A DNA stretch of 64,000 nucleotides from positions 62,001-126,000 of the forward strand of contig CACYWP010000004.1 in the NCBI GenBank assembly GCA_902778135.1, read 5' to 3'. The DNA is from an uncultured Coriobacteriaceae bacterium (GTDB taxonomy: Bacteria; Actinomycetota; Coriobacteriia; Coriobacteriales; Atopobiaceae). Both the position numbers and the translations under genes were made by a program. Shown one piece after another: positions 58,168 to 64,000 of the stretch. Within the stretch, counting starts at the first letter, position 1. The number at the start of each line of letters is the position of its first letter. The notes under the pieces were generated by a model, which saw only the letters and a list, made by a program, of their open reading frames with translations, searched no databases and was not told the DNA's origin.

Positions 58168-61100
58168 ATGCACAACGATGCTTTCCGGATGACCGCGCGA
58201 GTGGCTGCACATGCCTGTGCGGCCTGCCTGATTCTGGCCCTCTCGCCTCTGGGTGGCGTGCGGCTGGCCTGGGCGACCGAAGACACGCCCGTTAGTCCTG
58301 CCGCGCTTTCGGACGAGGTCGTTCTCGACGAAGAGGGGGCGAATGACGACGAGGCGATTGCCGTCGAGCCATCGCCTGCGTCCGAGGCGGAAGGGTTGGT
58401 GGAGCCAGCGGGTGACCTGGACGATTGTGGTGTGGGCGAAGGCCCCACAGACTCCGACGCTGCGACGGATGGTCCCGAACAGGAATCGACGAATGAGGCG
58501 GAGACGCAGGCGTCGGACGTAGTCGAGGCGGCATTCCCAGATGACCAGCAGGAGCAGCCAACGGACGCGGCGGAGCAGACTGTCGCGGAGCAACCCGCAG
58601 ACGAGCCGCAACCCTCCGAGTCCCCCGCCGCCAACCCGGAGCCCCTCGCCGCACAGCCGGCCACGAAGCGCAACGGCTGGGTGCGCGAGCTGGACGAGCA
58701 CGGGCTGGCGTGGCGTTACTATCGTGACGACGTGATGCAGACGGGCTGGCTGGTCACGGGGACGAACCCCCTGGGGCAAGGCACGGGCCTGCAGCGCTAC
58801 TGGCTGGACAGCACGGGTGCGATGGCGCTCAACCGCCTGATAGACCCGACGACCGAGCTGGACGCGAACGCCTGGTACGCCTTCTCCACGACGAGCGGAG
58901 CGGTCGTGCGTGGCAAGTACAGGAGCGACACGGGCTACGTCTACCTGGCCAACAACGAGGGAAAGCTGGCAAACGTCGGCTGGGTCGTCAGCAATGCCTA
59001 CGGCGACGGCCTGCAGCGCTACTACGTCGACCCGACCCTGCATGCTGCGGTTCCCGGCTATGCGACGTCCGGCTGGCGCCACTACACCTGCGCTGCGGGC
59101 TATGTGGCACGCGGCCGCTTTGTCGACCCGGACACCGGGTACGTCTACCTCGCCAACGGCGACGGCAGGCTGGAGGCCGACGGCTGGCTCGTATCGAACG
59201 CCTACGGCCAGGGCCTGCAACGCTATTACATCGAGCCATCCGCCCATGCGGCGATTCCCGGGTTCTCGCGAGGTGGCTATGCGCATTACACGCTGCCCGC
59301 GGGTTATGTGCTACGTGGTGCGCGCAACGAGAGCGGCGTGCTGCGTGTTGCCAACAACGATGGCCTCGTTACGGAGGGGTGGCTGGTGACCAGCGCGTTT
59401 GGGCAGGGAATCCAGCGCTACTGGCAGCACGACGGGCAGATTCTGCGCGACCAGCTGGTCAAGACCGGCACGAGCAGCTACTCCTTCGCGCGTCCCGATG
59501 GTTATGTCGTGCGTGGAAAGTGGGTGCATCCTGCGACGGGTCGCGTCTACCTGGCTGACGGTGACGGCAAGCTGGCCTCCGCGGGCTGGCTGGTCACCAA
59601 GGCCTATGACGGCAAGTTGGAGCGCTACTACGTCGATGGCACGACGCACGCGGCGCGGACGGGCTTCTTCAACGTGGGTGGCAAGGGCTATTTTGGCCTG
59701 CCAACCAAGGGCTACGTCGCGCGAGCCAACAATTCGTCCGTCAAGTCCGACAACGATGGCGTCCTGACCTATCCTGCCGGATGGCTCGTTACCGACGCCT
59801 TCGGCCAGGGTCTGCAGCGCTATTGGGTGCGCGGCGGTACGCCGGTGACGTCCCAACTGGTACGCCTGGCGTCAGGCGCATGGGCCTACGCCCGTCCCGA
59901 AGGGTACGTCGTGCGAGGTCTCTGGGCCGACAACGCCACGGGCAACGTCTATCTGGCCAACAACGACGGAACGCTGGAGAAGCCCGGCTGGGTGACCTCG
60001 AAGGCCTACGACGCGCAGGGCATCACCCGGAAGTACTGGGTCGACAGCAAGACGCATGCAGCCGTGACCGGCGAGTTCTCCGTCGATGGCAACAGGTATC
60101 TGGGGCTGCGTGGCAAGGGGTTCGTGTTGGTCGGCTATGCGATGGTGGACGACGTCGCATACAATGGCGATGCCACAGGTGCGCTGTACCCCACGCTCAC
60201 CGCCACGGCCAAGGTCGCCCAGGGCGTCGAGGCGACGCTGCTCAGCACCGTCGCAGGCGGCATGGTGTACCTCTTCCTGCCATCCAGCGCGGACACGACA
60301 GGCATCTCCCTCTCTGCGGCCCTGGGCTCCGAGAAGGCCCAGCTGATGCTGGCAGCAAAGGGCTCCAGCCAGTTTGTGGCTGCCGATCGGTTGGACCTCT
60401 CGGCGTGGCAGACGCAGCGCGCCGACAACGGGGCCTGGCTCTTTGACGTGCGTACGGGCGGCTCGACGCTGGTACACACCCTGGCTGTGATGGTGTCCTC
60501 GGGCACCAAGGCCGTCTATCTCGTCAGCGCCGATCCCGAGAGCGGGGGGCGTCTGTACATCGAGAGGTCGTTGGACCATTCCACGAGCGCAGACGTGACG
60601 GTCCTGGTGGTCGATGCGGACGGCAAGGTCGTCTACAACAAGGATGCCGAGGAAGGCGGCTACTCCACCATCAAGGGACGCGGCAACAGCACATGGGTCG
60701 CCTCGGTGAAGAAGCCCTACCAGATCAAGCTGAGCAAGAAGGAAGACCTGCTTGGTACCGGCGACAAGGCCAACAAGGCGAAGAAGTGGCTGCTGTTGGC
60801 CAACGCAAGCGATCCGTCACTGCTGCGTACGACCTACGTGATGGCACTGGGAAGGATGCTGGGCGTAGATGTCGAGCAGCTCGAGCCGGTCGACCTCTAC
60901 TACGATGGCCAGTACCGCGGCTCCTACCTCTTGGTGGAAAAGGTCGAGATCGGTTCCGGGCGCATCGACATCGAGGACCTGGAGGGCAGCTTCGAGGATG
61001 CGAACGAGGGTGTCGACTTGGCAGACCTGCCGACCGCGCGGGCGACCAATTCTGCGGGCATGACGTTCCAGTACGTGGTTGGCGCGGACAACCCCTCCGA

Positions 61101-61785
61101 CATCTCTGGCGGCTACCTGCTGGAGGTAGACCCGGTGTACTACGAGAAGGAGGCGGTCTGGTTCGACACGAGTCACGGCAAGGTCGTCGTGAAGAGCCCC
61201 GAGTTCTGCTCGTACGAGAGCGTGCTGTACATCAGCGAGTACGTGCAGCTGGCATTCGACCTGTTTGACGGCTATGCCCTCGGGACGGTGAGCGGTAGGA
61301 TCGTGTCGGAGCGCCTGGACCTCGACTCGTTCGTCGCGGTGTCGCTGGTGCAGGAGCTGGTACGCAACATCGACTACTTCCACAGCTCGACCTACTTCTA
61401 CAAGGACGCGGGCGGCTGCCTGGTGGCGGGCCCGCTCTGGGACTTCGATGCATGCTGCGGCCTGCGCACGGAAGACCGCGAGGGAACCGGCTTCATCGAG
61501 GATGCGTACGCGGACTTCATCGGGAAGAGCAGGACGCTGGTGTTCGACCTTGGCATGCTGTGGAGGAGAGAGGGCTCGAACGCCGCGTGGCGAACCCTGC
61601 GCGACCTACCCGAACGACGCAGCGAGATTGCCGCGACGCAGGCGATGAACGAGGTCATCTGGAAGTTCAAGACCTTCCCGAACGAGCGGGATCCCCTACC
61701 CACCTACGAGGAGAACTTCAACTTTCTCACGAAGTGGCTGGAAGAGCAGATTGGCTGGTTTGACGACAAGTTCGGCGTGGCGTGA
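58168..61785 (+). CDS. Secreted CotH-kinase-family protein with wall-binding-like repeats
   Basis: CotH-type kinases phosphorylate proteins in the Bacillus spore coat, and related secreted proteins are attached to surfaces. The ATG at 58168 follows AAGGAG. The 1205-residue product has a signal peptide (ACLILALSPLGGVRLAWA), an acidic linker (about 37-165), about ten repeats (about 168-640; [42 protein letters not shown]), a linking beta region and a C-terminal CotH domain (about 820-1205). Visible kinase motifs: TIKGRGNSTWVASVKKPYQ (ATP-loop region), NASDPSLLRT, LLVEKVEIGSGRI and GPLWDFDACCG (metal Asp). No sortase signal. One of six repeat proteins in the window. Confidence 0.88.
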   Translation: MHNDAFRMTARVAAHACAACLILALSPLGGVRLAWATEDTPVSPAALSDEVVLDEEGANDDEAIAVEPSPASEAEGLVEPAGDLDDCGVGEGPTDSDAATDGPEQESTNEAETQASDVVEAAFPDDQQEQPTDAAEQTVAEQPADEPQPSESPAANPEPLAAQPATKRNGWVRELDEHGLAWRYYRDDVMQTGWLVTGTNPLGQGTGLQRYWLDSTGAMALNRLIDPTTELDANAWYAFSTTSGAVVRGKYRSDTGYVYLANNEGKLANVGWVVSNAYGDGLQRYYVDPTLHAAVPGYATSGWRHYTCAAGYVARGRFVDPDTGYVYLANGDGRLEADGWLVSNAYGQGLQRYYIEPSAHAAIPGFSRGGYAHYTLPAGYVLRGARNESGVLRVANNDGLVTEGWLVTSAFGQGIQRYWQHDGQILRDQLVKTGTSSYSFARPDGYVVRGKWVHPATGRVYLADGDGKLASAGWLVTKAYDGKLERYYVDGTTHAARTGFFNVGGKGYFGLPTKGYVARANNSSVKSDNDGVLTYPAGWLVTDAFGQGLQRYWVRGGTPVTSQLVRLASGAWAYARPEGYVVRGLWADNATGNVYLANNDGTLEKPGWVTSKAYDAQGITRKYWVDSKTHAAVTGEFSVDGNRYLGLRGKGFVLVGYAMVDDVAYNGDATGALYPTLTATAKVAQGVEATLLSTVAGGMVYLFLPSSADTTGISLSAALGSEKAQLMLAAKGSSQFVAADRLDLSAWQTQRADNGAWLFDVRTGGSTLVHTLAVMVSSGTKAVYLVSADPESGGRLYIERSLDHSTSADVTVLVVDADGKVVYNKDAEEGGYSTIKGRGNSTWVASVKKPYQIKLSKKEDLLGTGDKANKAKKWLLLANASDPSLLRTTYVMALGRMLGVDVEQLEPVDLYYDGQYRGSYLLVEKVEIGSGRIDIEDLEGSFEDANEGVDLADLPTARATNSAGMTFQYVVGADNPSDISGGYLLEVDPVYYEKEAVWFDTSHGKVVVKSPEFCSYESVLYISEYVQLAFDLFDGYALGTVSGRIVSERLDLDSFVAVSLVQELVRNIDYFHSSTYFYKDAGGCLVAGPLWDFDACCGLRTEDREGTGFIEDAYADFIGKSRTLVFDLGMLWRREGSNAAWRTLRDLPERRSEIAATQAMNEVIWKFKTFPNERDPLPTYEENFNFLTKWLEEQIGWFDDKFGVA

Positions 61786-61839
61786 GGCCTATTGAGCAGA
61801 GCCTGAGGCTTGTGCTTTGGCCATCCGACCCAACCAGCA

Positions 61840-61999
61840 GCTTCGACCGTCTGGGACGGTTCTCCTCGGTCGAAACGTCTGATACGTTTCGACCGCAGAG
61901 AACCGTCCCAGACGGTCGAAGCAGGGCTCGCCCGGGCGAGGAGGAACCGCTGGTTGTGCGGGTTTTCGACCGCAGAGAACCGTCCCAGACGGTCGAAGC
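61840..61999. repeat. Inverted palindromic repeat element, copies 2 and 3
   Basis: 61840-61922 is a near-perfect inverted repeat with ~38-bp arms and a 4-nt TGAT loop. The arm is that of the element at 57212, with CTTCGACCGTCTGGGACGG and GGTCGAAACG. A single right-hand arm follows at about 61962-61999. They fill the gap between the CotH gene and the convergent glycosyltransferase. They could act as bidirectional terminators or be REP-type elements. Confidence 0.85.
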
Positions 62000-62006
62000 A
62001 GGGCCG

Positions 62007-64000
62007 TTATGCGTCCTTGCGTAGCTTGAACCAGGGGCTGGCGGGGTCGCACTGCGGGTTGAGGACGGGGTCGCCCTGCTCGAAGAAGCGGGGCCAACGC
62101 TCGCGCATCAGCTGGGCCTCGGCCTCGGTCTGGGCCGCACGGACGGGGTCGATGCTGTCGTGGCCCCTCGTGGCGAACTCGCGATGTGACAGTCGGGCGT
62201 TGGGCGTGTAGACCACCACGCGACCCGTCTCGCGGACACGCCAGCAGAAGTCGACGTCGTTGTAGGTGACGGCCAGACGCTCGTCGTAGCCTCCCAACTC
62301 GTCAAACAGGGCCTTGGGCACCATCTGGGCGGCGCCGAGCACCGACGAGTAGTCGCGCGGGCAGTCCAGGCTGGCCAGATAGCCACCGTGGGTCTCCAGC
62401 GTCAGGTTCTGGTTGATGAACCCCAGGCGACCGTCGCTCATCAGGGCAATACCCGCCGTTTGGACCAGGCCGTCGGGGAACACCAGCAGCGGGCCGACGA
62501 CACCCACGTCCGGACGCTGGAAGTAGCCCAGCATCGCGCGGATGGCACCGTCGGACAGGGTGACGGTGTCGTTGTTCAGCAGGAAGAGATAGTCTCCGTT
62601 TGCCTGAGCCGCCGCCCAGTTGAGGATGCTCGCGTAGTTGAACGAGCCCTCGTAGCGCAGCACGCGGATGCGGGGGTCGCGGGCGGCCATCCTGTCGTAG
62701 AAGGCGAAGGTGGACGCCTTGGTGCTGTTGTTCTCCACCAGCAGAACCTCGAGGTTGTCCCAACCTGCCTTCTCCAGCAGCGACGTGACACAGGCGTCCA
62801 GCAGGTCGATATGGTCCTTGGTCGGAATGATGACGCTGACCATGGGGTTGCCCGCGGGAACGTCGTAGGTGACGCGATGGGTGCCGGGACGCATGCCCGT
62901 CTCAACCGTCGCCGCGATGCCGGTGCGCGCGAAATGTGCCTTCAGCGCGTTGATGGCAGCGTCGGTGACGTAGGGCTTCGACTCGTTGGCCTCGTAGTTG
63001 ATGGATGCGGCGTGGTTGCGCCAGTGGTACAGCACGCGCGGGACGTGCCCGACCGGCGCCTGCTCGGACATCCGCAGCGTCAGGTCGTAGTCCTGGGCGC
63101 CTTCGACCTCGGGGGTGGAGAGCCCCGCCCTCAGCAGCAGGTCGCGTCGCGCGGCCAGCATGTGGATGACGTAGTTGTGGGAGAACAGGGCGTCGGGGTT
63201 GAAGTCGGGCTTCAGGCGCGGGTAGAACACCGTATCCATACCTTCGGTGAAGCTGTCCTCGTCGCAGTAGATCAGGCCAACCTCGGGGCGCTCGTTTGCC
63301 AGGCGCATGTACTCGTAGAGCGCATCGGGCTCGATGATGTCGTCCTGGTCCAGGAAGGCGACCCAGTCTCCGCTGGCTGCCGCGACGCCTGCGTTGGTGT
63401 TGCCGACGATACCGCGATTGCCGTCGAGCCCCACGACCTTGACGCGCGGGTCCTCGTGGCCCACGTCGGCCAGATACGACCCGACGGCAGTGTCCTCGAT
63501 GTTGGCGTTGACGGCTATCAGCTCCCAGTTGGGGTAGGTCTGGGCCTGTACCGACTCGACGCAGGCCCGCAGGAAGTCCATGGGAGGACGGTAGACGGGC
63601 ACGACGATTGACACGAGGGGCAGGTCAGGCAGGGGGTGTGCCCGTTGCTCGGCCAACTGGACCTCGGTCGCTCGGTGCGCAGCGAACCAGGCAGCATAGT
63701 CGGGATCGCCTGCCGCGTCGGTGGTCATGGCGGCAAACCCCTGCACCATCTCGCTGCGGTATTCGGGTGTCATCATGAAGATCCACGGCTTGTAGCCGTC
63801 GCCGCCCGGCGCGGAGAAGAGCAGCATCCCCTCGTCCTTGGGCAGCAGGTAGGATAGGACGATGTGCCAGCGCTGGTCGTCGCCCATCCCGCACTCCAGA
63901 ACCTGCGTCTGCTTCGCCACGCCGTTGCGCAGCACCTTCGCGGGGTCCAGCTCGACGTCGCGCACGCCCTCGGGGAAGCTGATCCGGATGCGCGTGACCT
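62007..64000 (-). CDS. Two-domain GT2 glycosyltransferase, 5' part outside window
   Basis: The frame remains open to the window end (TRIRISFPEG follows the first visible residues), so the N-terminus is missing; 664 residues are visible. Two GT-A domains are present: LPLVSIVVPVYRPPMDFLRA with FLDQDDIIEPDALYEYMRLA and YCDEDSF, then MVSVIIPTKDHIDLLDACVTS with LLVENNST and LFLLNNDTVTLSDGAI. The second domain ends with TYNDVDFCWRVRETGR. Two-domain enzymes of this kind build rhamnan and related surface polymers by alternate linkages. Rhamnose use is an inference from the four rfb genes. Confidence 0.87.
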   Translation of the reverse strand, partial: VTRIRISFPEGVRDVELDPAKVLRNGVAKQTQVLECGMGDDQRWHIVLSYLLPKDEGMLLFSAPGGDGYKPWIFMMTPEYRSEMVQGFAAMTTDAAGDPDYAAWFAAHRATEVQLAEQRAHPLPDLPLVSIVVPVYRPPMDFLRACVESVQAQTYPNWELIAVNANIEDTAVGSYLADVGHEDPRVKVVGLDGNRGIVGNTNAGVAAASGDWVAFLDQDDIIEPDALYEYMRLANERPEVGLIYCDEDSFTEGMDTVFYPRLKPDFNPDALFSHNYVIHMLAARRDLLLRAGLSTPEVEGAQDYDLTLRMSEQAPVGHVPRVLYHWRNHAASINYEANESKPYVTDAAINALKAHFARTGIAATVETGMRPGTHRVTYDVPAGNPMVSVIIPTKDHIDLLDACVTSLLEKAGWDNLEVLLVENNSTKASTFAFYDRMAARDPRIRVLRYEGSFNYASILNWAAAQANGDYLFLLNNDTVTLSDGAIRAMLGYFQRPDVGVVGPLLVFPDGLVQTAGIALMSDGRLGFINQNLTLETHGGYLASLDCPRDYSSVLGAAQMVPKALFDELGGYDERLAVTYNDVDFCWRVRETGRVVVYTPNARLSHREFATRGHDSIDPVRAAQTEAEAQLMRERWPRFFEQGDPVLNPQCDPASPWFKLRKDA

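Overview
The window is a GC-rich bacterial chromosome segment centred on a replication origin. Gene order (parB-parA-rsmG / jag-yidC-yidD-rnpA-rpmH / dnaA-dnaN-recF-dciA-gyrB-gyrA-tRNA-Ile-tRNA-Ala), three perfect parS cores and genes pointing away from the rpmH-dnaA interval all mark oriC. The DciA/DUF721 protein, the divergent DnaA, the GC content, and a family of Tyr/Trp/Gly-rich wall-binding-like repeats behind acidic linkers suggest a Coriobacteriia member (Atopobiaceae such as Olsenella/Atopobium). That taxonomic call is an inference.

Layout. (1) 1-5600, minus strand: segregation and ribosome/membrane biogenesis genes. Three parS sites lie at 1912-2591. (2) 5600-9070: origin region. It holds a 190-bp hairpin, an AT-richer stretch with candidate DnaA boxes, an unusual gene for a GHKL ATPase fused to a winged helix, then dnaA and dnaN. 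(3) 9072-19140: recF, dciA, gyrB, gyrA, a DUF151 nuclease-like gene, tRNA-Ile(GAU), an acyltransferase, tRNA-Ala(UGC) and a small tRNA-derived repeat element. (4) 19236-64000: a large cell-surface locus. It carries all four dTDP-L-rhamnose genes (rfbA, rfbB, rfbD, and rfbC 30 kb away), an MdoB/GacH-type phosphoglycerol transferase, an SMR-like pair with a membrane GT2 and a YfhO protein, a flippase, a DegT aminotransferase, several glycosyltransferases, three ATP-grasp enzymes, a PrpD-family protein, an opine-dehydrogenase-family protein, a DUF6541 protein, and six secreted repeat proteins.

How it may work together. The rfb enzymes make activated rhamnose. Cytoplasmic glycosyltransferases and the flippase would build and export a rhamnose-containing polymer. 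Polyprenyl-phosphate sugar modules (GT2 + SMR pair + YfhO; GT2 + DUF2304 + DUF6541) and the phosphoglycerol transferase would decorate it outside the membrane. Six secreted proteins share one repeat family but carry different effector domains (GH25, two NlpC/P60, two YkuD, one CotH kinase). They have no sortase signal, so the repeats probably hold them to the wall, possibly to the polymer made by this same locus.

Most striking observations: two ~190-bp intergenic hairpins near the origin with different but self-complementary ~40-bp arms around a conserved core; a GHKL-winged-helix protein next to dnaA; DnaA with two of three base-contact residues replaced; the six-member repeat family; and an opine dehydrogenase/ATP-grasp/PrpD group inside the polysaccharide locus.
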